DNA of 64,000 nt from a bacterium (GTDB taxonomy: Bacteria; Hinthialibacterota; Hinthialibacteria; H5-UNCL2), in contig JABTUV010000009.1 of NCBI GenBank assembly GCA_015075175.1, positions 1 through 64,000 of the forward strand, given 5' to 3'. The position numbers were made by a program, and so were the translations under genes. Within the stretch, counting starts at the first letter, position 1. Every line of letters starts with the position of its first letter. Shown one piece after another: positions 34,935-44,121 of this stretch. The notes under the pieces were generated by a model. That model had not been told where the DNA came from. It searched no databases and saw nothing but the letters and a program-made list of their open reading frames with translations.

Positions 34935-34970
34935 ATCTTAATCTTAATCCTAATCTTAATCGTGATCTTA
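34935..34970. repeat. ATCTTA hexamer tandem repeat
   Basis: Six hexamer units, ATCTTA twice, ATCCTA, ATCTTA, ATCGTG, ATCTTA, then GAGCACGATTACG-type sequence. Related words occur at 37950-38050. Confidence 0.7.
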
Positions 34971-35059
34971 ACCGAGCGCGAGCAGGAGCACGATTACGAA
35001 TCGAAGCCTCGCCTCCGCAGCTTTCCACGAGGCTTGACGCGCGGCAATCCTCGCGGATA

Positions 35060-36598
35060 ATGGCCTCATCTCCCATGAACGACGCCAAAACGACGGGGCG
35101 GATCGGCGTAGTGGGGCTGGTCGCCGGGCCATGCCTGGCGCTGGCGCTCTTGGTTTTCGCCGATCTCTCTCCCGGCCATCCCGAGGTCGCGTGCACCGCC
35201 GCCGTCGCACTCTGGATGGCCGTCTGGTGGATGACCGAGGCCCTCCCCCTGGAGGCGACCGCCCTCCTGCCCATGGTCCTTTTTCCCGCTCTCGGCGTGA
35301 TGGACGGCAAGCGAGTCGCCCAGGAGTACTTCAACGACATCATCTTTCTTTTCGTGGGAGGATTCTTGGTGGCGCTGGCGATGCAGCGCTGGAATCTGCA
35401 TCGCCGCATCGCGCTTCGCTTCCTTCTGGCCTTCGGCGCGCGGCCCCGGCGCATCCTGGCCGGCTTCATGGCCGCCACCGCCTTCCTCTCCATGTGGATT
35501 TCCAATACCGCCACGACCATGATGATGGTCCCCATCGCGCTGGCCATCATCCTCAACCTGGAGGAGACGCTGGGCCGGCCCAAAGTGTCGCGCTACGCGG
35601 TCGGCGCGTTTCTGGCCATCGCCTACAGCGCCTCCATCGGCGGCATCGCCACGCCCGTGGGGACTCCGCCCAACCTGGTCCTCCTGCGGATGCTGTCCGT
35701 TTACTTTCCCGCCGCGCCCGCGATCAGCTTCGCCCAGTGGACGCTTTTCGCGCTGCCGCTGTCGCTCTTGTTTCTCTTTCTGGCGTGGGTGTATCTCTCG
35801 CTCGCGTATGCGCCGCGCAAGGAGACGTTCTCGGTGGAACGCGAGGTGTTCGCGCGGCAACTGCGCCGATTGGGACCCATGAGCTGGCCGGAGAAAGTGG
35901 TCCTGGCCGACTTCACGCTGCTCGTCGTGTTGTGGTTGTCGCGCGCAGACCTGGAACTGGGCCGGTTCACGCTGCCGGGATGGTCGCGGTTCTTTTCCGC
36001 ACCGGACTATCTCAATGACGGGGTCGTGGCCGTGGCCCTGGCGCTGGTCCTCTTCGTCGTGCCTACGCGCAGCCCCGAGGCCGCGCGTATTCTGGACCGG
36101 GACGCCATCCGCCGCATGCCCTGGAACATCGTCCTCCTCTTCGGCGGCGGCTTCGCGCTGGCGCGGGGCTTCGAGACCTCCGGGCTTTCCACCTGGCTGG
36201 GCGAGCGGCTCTCCCCCCTGTCGGCCGGGCCGCCCCTGGTCACGGTCCTCGCCATCTGCCTGCTCGTGACCTTCCTGACCGAGTTGACGTCCAATACGGC
36301 GACCGCGCAGATGCTCCTGCCCATCATGGCGGGCTTGTCCATGGCCGTCGGGGTGCATCCGCTCCTATTCATGATTCCCGCCGCGCTCTCGGCGTCCTTC
36401 GCCTTCATGTTACCGGTAGCCACCCCGCCCAACGCCATCATCTTCGGGACCGAGCGCGTACGCATCGCCGACATGGCGCGCGCCGGACTGGTCCTGAATC
36501 TGCTCGGCGCCGTGCTGATCACGCTGGCCATCCACTTCTGGGGGCGGCTCGTCTTCGACATGGGCGCGGCCGGTTTGCCGGATTGGCCGGTGCGATGA
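35060..36598 (+). CDS. SLC13 (DASS) family sodium-coupled anion transporter
   Basis: 512 residues with about 11-12 hydrophobic segments. The two SNT signatures of the DASS family are present: SMWISNTATTMMMVPIA (about residues 150-166) and NTATAQMLLPIMAG (about 413-426), each followed by a proline/glycine hairpin region (ATPVGTPPNLVLL; ATPPNAIIFG). Members carry di- and tricarboxylates or sulfate with Na+. The substrate is not fixed by sequence; sulfate is possible given the sulfur genes 10 kb away, but dicarboxylates are equally likely. The stop overlaps the next start. Confidence 0.88.
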   Translation: MASSPMNDAKTTGRIGVVGLVAGPCLALALLVFADLSPGHPEVACTAAVALWMAVWWMTEALPLEATALLPMVLFPALGVMDGKRVAQEYFNDIIFLFVGGFLVALAMQRWNLHRRIALRFLLAFGARPRRILAGFMAATAFLSMWISNTATTMMMVPIALAIILNLEETLGRPKVSRYAVGAFLAIAYSASIGGIATPVGTPPNLVLLRMLSVYFPAAPAISFAQWTLFALPLSLLFLFLAWVYLSLAYAPRKETFSVEREVFARQLRRLGPMSWPEKVVLADFTLLVVLWLSRADLELGRFTLPGWSRFFSAPDYLNDGVVAVALALVLFVVPTRSPEAARILDRDAIRRMPWNIVLLFGGGFALARGFETSGLSTWLGERLSPLSAGPPLVTVLAICLLVTFLTELTSNTATAQMLLPIMAGLSMAVGVHPLLFMIPAALSASFAFMLPVATPPNAIIFGTERVRIADMARAGLVLNLLGAVLITLAIHFWGRLVFDMGAAGLPDWPVR

Positions 36599-36873
36599 TG
36601 GCGCGCTTCATCAGCGAAGAGGTCGAGGTCGAAATCGGTCCCCAGCCGGGCATTCCCGCAGGCTTCACCTGGCGCGACCGGCGCTTCGTCGTCGCCCGCG
36701 TCCTGGCCCATCAACTCCGCCTGGACCATGAGCGCCGCTGGTATCGCCGCAGGCATCGCGACTGGTTCGTGGTGCAAACCGAAACCGGCGAGTTCTTCAA
36801 GCTCTATCGCCATCGCGGGCCGGGAAGGAGCTACTGGGTACTGTATGAGGAGTTGGACGCGGAGGAAACCTAG
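36595..36873 (+). CDS. DUF6504 family protein
   Basis: 92 residues beginning MMARFISEEVEVEIGPQPGIP, then FTWRDRRFVVARVLAHQL and a basic middle (RRWYRRRHRDWFVVQT) that ends in a strand-rich tail (FFKLYRHRG, YWVLYEELDAEE). This is the DUF6504 pattern; no function is established. Start ATG overlaps the transporter stop (ATGA), so translation is probably coupled. Its stop overlaps that of the convergent MetE-like gene in the shared CTAG. Confidence 0.8.
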   Translation: MMARFISEEVEVEIGPQPGIPAGFTWRDRRFVVARVLAHQLRLDHERRWYRRRHRDWFVVQTETGEFFKLYRHRGPGRSYWVLYEELDAEET

Positions 36874-37934
36874 GCGTCGCCGGCGCGCAGCCGGCGCGCC
36901 GCCTCCGCCTGGTTGCACAATTTTTGAAACACCTCGTCAATGTCCACCCGCGCCGCCGAGCCGGGTGCGAACCCGCAGTCGGGGTTGAGGGTGATGCGCG
37001 CCGGATCGAGGTAGGCCAGCGCCTGCCGGACCCGCGCCACAATCGCCTCGGGCGAATCGATCTCGCCCGGATGCACCGAAACGCATCCCAGCCCGATCTC
37101 GAAGTCCTCCCGCAGGTGGGCGAACACCGCCGCGTCGCCCGCGCCCGGCGCGGTGAACTCCATGGTCAGATGGTGGACTCTCAGTTTGTTGAGCTGCGGC
37201 AGAATGGCATCATACCCGCCCGCGTGCCGCTCCTCACCCCGCACCCGCGCTCCCGCCCGCCGGCACAAGTGCACTGCGAACTTCACCCCCGCGATGCCCT
37301 CGACTACCGCGTTGATCATCTCCACGGCGAAGTCCGACGCGGCGGTGGGATCGTCATATTTCTTTCTTACTTCGGGATCGACGAACAGGCACAAATGCGG
37401 ATCGTCGATCTGGATGATATAAGCGCCCTCCTTCTTGATCAGCTCCACCTCGCGCCGCAGGATGGGGGCGCAGTCGCGCACGAACGATTCACGCGTGGGA
37501 TAGGCCCCGCGGGACTTTTCCGGGTCCCACATGCGTTCGCCCAGAAGCGCCGGCGAGGGCAAGGTGGCCTTGATGCGCCGCGTGGTAATGGACGACAGAA
37601 AACGAATCTCCTGCGCGATGAAGCCGGGATGCTTGGGCGATAGCTTGTCCACCACGATCGTCCAGGGTCGGCCGTCGGCGGGGTTGGTTCCGACCTGGAA
37701 GCCGTGCGCCAGCTCCGCGATCACGCCGATGTAGGACTTGCGGCGCCATTCCCCGTCGGTGAGGACATCCAGGCCCGCGTGCTCCTGCATGGCGACCACG
37801 TACCGCACCGCCGCGTCCATCCGCGCGGACAGCTCCGGGTCGGAGACAAAGTCGTCGCGCGCCACGATCTCGCGCACAAATGCCGGCCTCGGCATACTCC
37901 CGCAGACGGAGGTGGGAAATAGAGGAAGAGTCAT
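36870..37934 (-). CDS. MetE C-terminal-domain-like (cobalamin-independent methionine synthase family) protein
   Basis: 354 residues, a single TIM-barrel domain like the catalytic half of MetE. Zinc-site candidates are HLCRR (His, Cys, near residue 221) and NPDCGF (Cys near 320), with DGEWRR and the family GxxxxHPGEIDSPE region. Short, core-type MetE proteins of this kind lack the N-terminal folate domain and may take methyl groups from other donors. The neighbouring UroD-like gene (38961) encodes another TIM-barrel methyltransferase type. Single gene on the minus strand. Confidence 0.8.
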   Translation of the reverse strand: MTLPLFPTSVCGSMPRPAFVREIVARDDFVSDPELSARMDAAVRYVVAMQEHAGLDVLTDGEWRRKSYIGVIAELAHGFQVGTNPADGRPWTIVVDKLSPKHPGFIAQEIRFLSSITTRRIKATLPSPALLGERMWDPEKSRGAYPTRESFVRDCAPILRREVELIKKEGAYIIQIDDPHLCLFVDPEVRKKYDDPTAASDFAVEMINAVVEGIAGVKFAVHLCRRAGARVRGEERHAGGYDAILPQLNKLRVHHLTMEFTAPGAGDAAVFAHLREDFEIGLGCVSVHPGEIDSPEAIVARVRQALAYLDPARITLNPDCGFAPGSAARVDIDEVFQKLCNQAEAARRLRAGDA

Positions 37935-37949
37935 CGATTCTCACTCTCG

Positions 37950-38050
37950 CAATCTTAAGCTTGATCTTAATCTCAATCTTGCTCGTGCTCTTACTCGAGC
38001 ATGAGCAAGATGGGGATTAAGATGACGAACACGAGCACGCTTAAGATTCA
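37950..38050. repeat. AATCTTAAGC inverted repeat cluster
   Basis: AATCTTAAGC at the left end and GCTTAAGATT at the right, with hexamer words (ATCTTA, GATTAAGATG) and GCTCGTGCTC/GAGCATGAGC between. It is related to the tandem repeat at 34935-34970. It overlaps the 3' end of the nucleotidyltransferase gene and lies before the MetE-like gene. Confidence 0.6.
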
Positions 38051-38800
38051 TCCTCGCCAGAAGCGCTGCGCCAGTTCAAAATCCTCCTGCGTGTCCACCT
38101 CCATATACCCACCCGGCACGTCCACGTGGGCGATGTGCACGCCCGCCTCGACCATCTCCTGAAAGAGCTGAATGAGATAAGCCTTCTCAAAGAGTCCGGC
38201 CTCGCGGAAGGGTCGGCCGGCGAAGCGGGCGCGGCGGTCGTGATAAGAGCGCCGCAACTCCTCCGCCCCGCGCACGGAGAAGCGGGCCACGCCCGTGTAT
38301 TCGCCGTGCGCCTCGCCCTCGGGGATGTCCCGATGCACGCGGGTCACGCGCCCGTTTTGCACCAGTACCTTTTCCGCGTCGTCCGTGGGATGCCGACTGC
38401 GCAGCGCGTAGCGGCGCCGCCAGTGCGTATCCACCATGAGCGCAATGTCGGCCCGGCTGGAGAGCAGCGCCGCCAGCGTCTCGGCGGTGAAGAGAATATC
38501 CGAATAACAGCAGACGAACGGCTGGTCCATGGCCGACTCCGCGCAGAACAGCGAGGCTAGAATGTTGTTCCGCTCCCAGTCGGCATTGTGGTGGAAGATG
38601 AAGTGCGGATAGTCGCGCTGCACCTTGTCGATCTGATAGCCGCCGACGAAGTGGACGTCGGTGATGCCGGTGCGCGCGAAAGTTTCCAGCGTCCAGTCGA
38701 GGATGCGTCGCCCGCCGACTTCGGCGAAGCACTTGGGACTGTCCTCGGTCGTGGGCATGAGGCGACGGCCGCGCCCCGCGCCGATGATGATGGCTCGCAA
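38048..38800 (-). CDS. Sugar-phosphate / phosphocholine nucleotidyltransferase-like protein
   Basis: 250 residues of the NTP_transferase fold. The N-terminal nucleotide loop IIIGAGRGRRLMPTTEDSPKCF is split here as GAGRGRRL and PKCF, followed by GGRRILDWTLETFARTGI and a metal-site CYSDILF (near residue 96). These proteins join a nucleotide to a sugar phosphate or phosphocholine (LicC-like). The substrate is not clear. Stand-alone gene; upstream is the divergent UroD-like gene. Confidence 0.85.
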   Translation of the reverse strand: MRAIIIGAGRGRRLMPTTEDSPKCFAEVGGRRILDWTLETFARTGITDVHFVGGYQIDKVQRDYPHFIFHHNADWERNNILASLFCAESAMDQPFVCCYSDILFTAETLAALLSSRADIALMVDTHWRRRYALRSRHPTDDAEKVLVQNGRVTRVHRDIPEGEAHGEYTGVARFSVRGAEELRRSYHDRRARFAGRPFREAGLFEKAYLIQLFQEMVEAGVHIAHVDVPGGYMEVDTQEDFELAQRFWRG

Positions 38801-38960
38801 GGTCTGCCTCCCGAAATGGATGCGGTTCTTCGCCCGCTTGGGCCTGAGTCTAATGCAATGAGGCCGGTTTGTGAATCGATATGTTTCCGCGTTGACAGAA
38901 GGGGAAACAAATCATTAACTTAAACGCTGCCTGAGCGCCGGTCGCAGCAGGTGCATTTCC

Positions 38961-40187
38961 ATGACCCCTCGCGAGTCTCAATCGGCGATAATGACGCGGT
39001 CGGCCGCCGAGCGTTACGCCGAGCGGCATCGCCGCTACACGACCGCCCTGCGCAACGGCAAACCGGACCGCGTGCCGATTCGCCCCTTTGTGGCGGAGTT
39101 CACCGCCCGCCACGCCGGCGTCACCTGCCAACAGGTCACCCACGACTACCGCCTGGCCTTCGAGGCGGTGCGACGCACCGCGATGGACTACGACTGGGAC
39201 GCCGTCGTCTCCAACATGGTCTATTGCTGGACCGGATTGACCGAGGCCATCGGGCTGAAGTACTACGGGGTGCCCGGCCTTCACGTGCCCAAGGACGTGG
39301 GCTTCCAGTACCGCGAGCCTCCCGAGGAGGAGGCCTGGATGCCGCCCGAGGACTACGACGCGCTGATCGGGGACCCGACCGGGTATCTGCTCAACGTCTG
39401 GCTGCCGCGAGTCTCGCGCGACGTGGTCGCGCCCGGCGCGCCCAACACCGCCCGCAACAACCTTTCGTTTCTCTCCGGCGGCATGGCCATGATGTCGTAT
39501 TTCAACGCCTTCGGCGAGCAGAACCGGCGGCTGCGCGAGGAATGCGGCGTGGTTCCCGCCATCGCCGGCATCCTCAAGGCGCCGCTGGACATTCTCGCCG
39601 ACAAGCTGCGCGGCTACCTCGGCCTTTGCAGTGATCTCTTCGAGCGCCGCGACAAGGTGCGGGCCGCCTGCGAGGCGCTCATGCCCCATCTCTTCCACGT
39701 CGCCCTCTCCGGCGCCGATCCCAATAGAGAGGTCCCCATCGGCTTCTGGATGCATCGCAGCTGCGTGCCGCTCGTTTCCCCCGACGATTTCAACGAGTTC
39801 TTCTGGCCCACCCTCAAGCCCATCGTGCTCGAACTCTGGCGCCTCGGCCATCAAGTGCTGTTTTACGCCGAGGGCAATTGGGACGCGCACCTGGAGACCT
39901 TCGCCCAGCTGCCCGAAGGCAGCATCGTCTTTCACGTGGACCGGACCGACATCTTCCGCGCGCACCGCGTGCTGGGCCACAAGTTCTGCCTGTCGGGCGG
40001 CGTTCCCAACGCGCTCTTGAGCTACGGCAGGCCCGAGCAGATTCGCGCCCGCATCCGGCAGATCATCGACGGCGTCGCCCGCGACGGCGGCTATATCATG
40101 GACGCCTCCGCCATCATCATGAACGACGCCAAGCCCGACAACATGCGCGTCTTGACCGACTTCACTCACGAGTACGGGGTATACTGA
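38961..40187 (+). CDS. Uroporphyrinogen decarboxylase-family (corrinoid methyltransferase-like) protein
   Basis: 408 residues of the URO-D/MtaA superfamily. Typical pieces: RYTTALRNGKPDRVPIRPF near the N terminus, a central region with GFWMHRSCVPLVSPDDFNEF, HQVLFYAEGNWDAHLE (zinc/substrate area) and the C-terminal GGYIMDASAIIMNDAKPDNM. Members outside haem synthesis move methyl groups between corrinoid proteins and thiols. No corrinoid protein or activator is adjacent. A 64-residue gene follows with no gap and is probably coupled. Confidence 0.87.
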   Translation: MTPRESQSAIMTRSAAERYAERHRRYTTALRNGKPDRVPIRPFVAEFTARHAGVTCQQVTHDYRLAFEAVRRTAMDYDWDAVVSNMVYCWTGLTEAIGLKYYGVPGLHVPKDVGFQYREPPEEEAWMPPEDYDALIGDPTGYLLNVWLPRVSRDVVAPGAPNTARNNLSFLSGGMAMMSYFNAFGEQNRRLREECGVVPAIAGILKAPLDILADKLRGYLGLCSDLFERRDKVRAACEALMPHLFHVALSGADPNREVPIGFWMHRSCVPLVSPDDFNEFFWPTLKPIVLELWRLGHQVLFYAEGNWDAHLETFAQLPEGSIVFHVDRTDIFRAHRVLGHKFCLSGGVPNALLSYGRPEQIRARIRQIIDGVARDGGYIMDASAIIMNDAKPDNMRVLTDFTHEYGVY

Positions 40188-40188
40188 C

Positions 40189-40383
40189 GTGAACCGCGAG
40201 AACGAAGAACTCCTCTCGGTCTATCAAGAAGGTCCCAGGCGGCCCGGGGTGTGCCGTCCGTGGGAAGAAAAGGCCGCCGAGTTGCCCGGGATCACCGGCG
40301 ACGCTGAACTCGTGCGCCGCATCTGGGAGGAAGTGGACAGCCTGCCCTACCTGTACGCCTGGCACTGCCTGGTGTCCTTCTGA
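40189..40383 (+). CDS. Small protein following the UroD-like gene
   Basis: 64 residues from a GTG one base after the UroD-like stop. Acidic and helical in look, with a conserved-looking end RIWEEVDSLPYLYAWHCLVSF split here as WEEVDSLPYLYAWH. No family recognised. The tight spacing supports a real, translationally coupled gene that acts with the UroD-like protein. Confidence 0.5.
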   Translation: MNRENEELLSVYQEGPRRPGVCRPWEEKAAELPGITGDAELVRRIWEEVDSLPYLYAWHCLVSF

Positions 40384-40395
40384 ACCCGGCTTCTT

Positions 40396-40552
40396 CCCCC
40401 TTATTACGTCGGCCACACTTTACCCGGCATCAAGACGCCGTATTTGCGCAGCGCCTTGCCCCGAGTGGGCCGCAGGCCGTATCGAGGGGTGCTGCGTCTG
40501 CGCCCGCCATCCCAAGCCAGGTACTTTTTGGCCGGCATCGTAACAAGGGGGG
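40396..40552. repeat. CCCCCTTATTAC / GTAACAAGGGGG inverted-end element
   Basis: Ends CCCCCTTATTACGTCGGCC (40396-40414) and, inverted with a 4-nt gap, GGCCGGCATCGTAACAAGG (40530-40548). The 157-nt size and inverted ends recall a small non-coding mobile element. The same end word occurs near 87 and at 22387. Confidence 0.4.
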
Positions 40553-40652
40553 CGGGGTTCTGCATGCATCCGCCGCCCGGGAGTTGAAATTTCGCCCCGC
40601 CCGATTCATTCTGAAACCGCCTATTCCATTCCCCCCTGGCGGAGGTGACACC

Positions 40653-42160
40653 ATGTTGCGCAGACTCTCACTGCTCTTGCTGGCCGTGCTGGCGTCCATT
40701 CCCGTGGCGGCCGGTCCCTTGGACGAATTGACCCGTCCCATCGCGGGCCGGCGCATGCGCGCCTCCAGCACCGACGTGACCGGACGCAACCGCGACCACG
40801 CGGTGCTGGAGCCGGGGCAGACGGTCACTCTGGCCGAACTCTTCGGCCCGGGCGAAATCCGCCACATCTGGTTCACCGTCTCGACCAAGGGTACCGCTAC
40901 CCGGCGACCACCATCCTGCGCATCACCTGGGACGACGCTACGGAACCAGCGTGGAACGCCCTCGGCGACTTCTTCTCCGCCGGCAACGGCATGAGGGTCA
41001 ACGTCAACTCCGAGCCGGTGCAGGTCTCCGCCGAGGGCCGCGCCTACAACTGCTACTGGCGCATGCCTTTCAAACGCAAGGCCAGGATCGAAGTCGAAAA
41101 CCAATCCCAACACCGCATGACCGCGCTCTACTTCTACATCGACTGGCTGATGCTGGAGCAACCCGCGCCCGACCTGCTCTACTTTCACGCCCGCTATTAC
41201 CAGGAGCGCCCCACGATCCCGCCCGGCTATACCATCCTGGAGACCACCGGCGCCGGCCACTACGTGGGCACGGTGCTTTCCGCCAGAACAGCTCAACGGC
41301 TGGTTCGGCGGGCGACGACCGCTTCTACATCGACGGGAGAACACGCCGCGGCTGACCGGCACGGGCACGGAGGACTACTTCAACGACGCCTGGGGCTTCC
41401 GCGAGTTCTGCCATCCCTACGCGGGATGCCCGATCTTTGAGGGACGCAGCATCGACTCCGCATCACCGCCTATCGCTGACATCCCGATCCATCCCTTCAC
41501 CACGTCGCTGCCGCCACCATAAACAAGGGCTGGATCTTCAGAGAACGGCGACCATTATACCAACTTCGGCGACCGGCTGGATAATCTCTCGTCCGTAGCC
41601 CACTGGTATCAGATACCGCCGGCGACCGGCCAGCCGCCCGTCCCGCCGCGGGCCGAGCGCATGGACCCGAACTGTGGCATGATGCGAGGATCTCATCCCG
41701 GCCAGCACCGCACCACCGCGGCCGCGCGCGTCGGCTCCGACCGCATCGCCTGGTCGGGCCGCTTCGGCCGAACTCTCCGGCGCCCAGAACGGCGACTCCT
41801 CAGTTCCCCTCACCATCAACGAGCGCGGCCGCTACGGCCTCACCCTGCGCTGCATCCTCATGCCTTCCGGCGGCCTCTACCGGGTGATTCTGGACGGGCG
41901 CGTCATCGAGCCGCGCCTGGACTTCTTTAACCACACCAGTGACGGAGAACGACACCCGCGCAAGGCGGTGGAACGCAAAGCTGGGGCTCACGCTACCTGG
42001 AGCCGGGTCCGCACCAGTTGCGCTTCAGTGCATCGGGCGCCCCCTGCCAGCTACACTCCGGGCGCGGGCGAGCAGGCTACGACCTGGGTGGACGTGATCT
42101 CGCTGCGCAAGATCGCCTTCGAGGAGATGGATCGCCGTTTGCCCCGCTGCCGCCGCGGTA
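40653..42160 (+). pseudogene. DUF2961 (GH172-like) secreted glycosidase, frame-shifted
   Basis: GGAGGTG precedes the ATG; a signal peptide follows (MLRRLSLLLLAVLASIPVAAG). The start of the mature protein is in frame (SSTDVTGRNRDH, LFGPGEIRHIWFTVS), then the frame changes near 40890, 41285, 41335 and several times after. Family landmarks are still readable: YRYPATTILRITWDD, NCYWRMPFKRKARIEVEN and, in another frame, TGTGTEDYFNDAWGFRE, which holds the catalytic glutamate region of GH172. GH172 enzymes act on fructofuranosides and arabinofuranosides. It probably ends near 42160, where similarity is lost. Confidence 0.8.
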
Positions 42161-42390
42161 GCCGTGGGCGACCTGCGGCAGCATGTGGACAAAGGGGTTG
42201 AGGAGCCAAGCAGTTGCGAGCAGGGTTGCGAGCCAGGTTTCATCCGCACCGTCGCTTGTCCACCTGGTCGACGCTGGGCAAGCGGCCGAGATGCGCACAA
42301 GACGCCTGATTACGCCTGCCGGCACGCCAAATCAAGCTCGTGGATATGAAAACCTGTGAAATGAAACCCCACGCCGGTCGTGCGCAGCCC

Positions 42391-42430
42391 TAGCGCCGGC
42401 TTCCAGCCGGCTTGCGTGCGGGCATCCGGC
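42391..42430 (+). repeat. REP-like hairpin pair
   Basis: TAGC, then GCCGGCT, TCC, AGCCGGC (42395-42411), TTGCGTG, and a decayed second hairpin GTGCGGGC/GGCCCAC. The order equals the left half of the 30864-30991 array, but the first stem has a changed and still paired seventh position (T:A for A:T). Confidence 0.7.
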
Positions 42431-42507
42431 CCACATGCTTCGTGCCTCCGCCGCCCCGCGCCGCAAAGCAAACAATCCACATCTGCAGCTCTCTCTGCTG
42501 CGCACGC

Positions 42508-42549
42508 GGCGACCTGGAGGTCGCCGAGACCGGCGACTGCAAGTCGCCG
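42508..42549. repeat. Two REP-like hairpins of the GGCGAC group
   Basis: GGCGACCT, GG, AGGTCGCC at 42508-42525. Read on the minus strand, GTAAC followed by GGCGACT, TGC, AGTCGCC covers 42532-42552. The 470-nt gap 42161-42634 holds these, the pair at 42391 and the HU terminator, and no gene that I can see. Confidence 0.7.
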
Positions 42550-42571
42550 TTACGCATTCTCACGCGCGGGC

Positions 42572-42608
42572 AAAGTCAAAGCCCCGGGAGCCGCGAGGCG
42601 CCCGGGGC
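42572..42608 (-). terminator. Rho-independent terminator of the HU gene
   Basis: On the minus strand, GCCCCGGG and CCCGGGGC pair over 8 bp (with extra GCC/GGC pairing inside), followed by TTTGACTTT. It starts about 27 nt after the HU stop codon. Confidence 0.7.
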
Positions 42609-42634
42609 CCCAGGGCATCCATCGCGCGAAGAAA

Positions 42635-42946
<312 letters not shown>

Positions 42947-43120
42947 TAGACAAAACCTCCGATGATGGATGATCCGCTGCTGGAGCGGGTGTTTGCCGGG
43001 TGTTAAAGTCGTGGAACCGCTTCAGTAGTTAGCACAACGGAGCCCAAGAATCAACAGCTGTTCATCGAAAAACCGCGTTTTTTCTTTGAATTTCGACGCC
43101 TGCAGGCAAGGCGGACACGC

Positions 43121-43150
43121 AACGGCCCGCCGGAGCGCCGGCGGGCCGTT
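43121..43150. terminator. Strong bidirectional terminator-like hairpin
   Basis: A perfect 13-bp stem AACGGCCCGCCGG/CCGGCGGGCCGTT with loop AGCG, followed by TTCTT on the plus strand and preceded by an A-run for the minus strand. It lies 28 nt after the end of the minus-strand metal-binding gene. Confidence 0.8.
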
Positions 43151-43178
43151 TCTTCCAGTCCCCTGGTTCGCCCGTCTT

Positions 43179-43829
43179 TCAACCGCTTTTCTTGTCTCCC
43201 TCGGGCGGCGCTTTCTCCAAGCCCACGCCCTCCGCGGCCATTTTCTTGTCCATCGCCGCCTTCTCCGTGGTGTACTTTCCCTTGCAGCCGGGACAGCAGA
43301 AATACGTCCGCTCCCCCTCCACGTCCACGTACACCGCCTTGTCGATGCTCCCCCCCATCACCGGACAGGTGGTCTGCGCTTTCACGAGCAGGGTGGGAAC
43401 CTGACCGCCCGCCACCATCTTGTCGATCACCGCCAGCTTGTCCGCCCGGCTCATGGCGTCGAACTTCTTTTCGCAGCTGCCGCAGCAGAAGTCCACCCGC
43501 ATCCCATCCACGACTCCCAAGTTCTGGCCGCTGACCTTCCCGCCGGTCATGGGGCAGGTGGTCTGCAGCTGGCCGAGCCGTTGCGGCGTCTCGCCCAGGG
43601 CGGCCAGCCCCCGCATCGCCTTCATCGGGTCCGCCGTGGCCTTCTTCTGACAGTCCTTGCAGCAGGTGTAGAGCCGGTAGCCGTGGTAATCCAGGTAAAC
43701 TTTACCGTCTATCGGCTCCTTCATCATGGGGCAGGTCTTCTGCGTCATTTCGCCGGTCGCCCCTGCCTGCGCCCAGACGCCCGTCGTGCAAAGCATGGCC
43801 GCCGTCAACAACACTCCCAAGCGTTTCAT
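43179..43829 (-). CDS. Exported protein with three TRASH/YHS-like metal-binding repeats
   Basis: 216 residues with a signal peptide (MKRLGVLLTAAMLCTTGVWA). AAGGAGG lies 9 nt before this ATG, which decides the start over the ATG at 43838. Three copies of one module follow at about residues 31, 90 and 152: TCPMM / TCPMTGG / TCPVMGG, then 20-25 residues later YTCCKDCQKK / DFCCGSCEKKF / YFCCPGCKGKY. Each copy thus offers C...CC..C ligands, like TRASH or YHS domains that bind heavy metals. A periplasmic metal sensor, buffer or chaperone is likely; no metal transporter is adjacent. Confidence 0.85.
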   Translation of the reverse strand: MKRLGVLLTAAMLCTTGVWAQAGATGEMTQKTCPMMKEPIDGKVYLDYHGYRLYTCCKDCQKKATADPMKAMRGLAALGETPQRLGQLQTTCPMTGGKVSGQNLGVVDGMRVDFCCGSCEKKFDAMSRADKLAVIDKMVAGGQVPTLLVKAQTTCPVMGGSIDKAVYVDVEGERTYFCCPGCKGKYTTEKAAMDKKMAAEGVGLEKAPPEGDKKSG

Positions 43830-43999
43830 CTTTCTCATCCTCCTTGTGATGAAATTCGATCATGGAACATGCGAAGGAATCAAATGGCCCGGCTAACCGC
43901 CGGTTCAATACCAGGGGCCGGAACGGAGGGATGTTCCCGCGGCAACGGTATGCAGTATATAACAGAGACCCCGCCGGAATCGATGAAGAAAGTCGAGCC

Positions 44000-44019
44000 G
44001 ACGGGTCTGGAGACCCGTC
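44000..44019. repeat. 20-nt palindrome with unpaired GG centre
   Basis: GACGGGTCT, GG, AGACCCGTC. Its minus strand aligns with 12146-12165, with three paired substitutions. It lies in the 290-nt region between the metal-binding gene and rhaI; no other structure is clear there. Confidence 0.7.
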
Positions 44020-44121
44020 CCACCCGAGATTGAGCCGGCAAGCGCGCGCATGGGGGCATGGAAACCGCCGGGACCCTGTGTTACAACGGGTCTGCCACTT
44101 CCCACGCATGGAGGTCTTGTC

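Noticed and set aside
35060-36598. Assigning the SLC13 protein as the sulfate importer of the sulfur island.
   Set aside because: The family also carries dicarboxylates, the gene is 10 kb away, and it lacks the shared promoter motif.
38850-40169. Long minus-strand frame across the UroD-like gene.
   Set aside because: Antisense shadow; low-complexity Gly/Val/His composition and no motifs.
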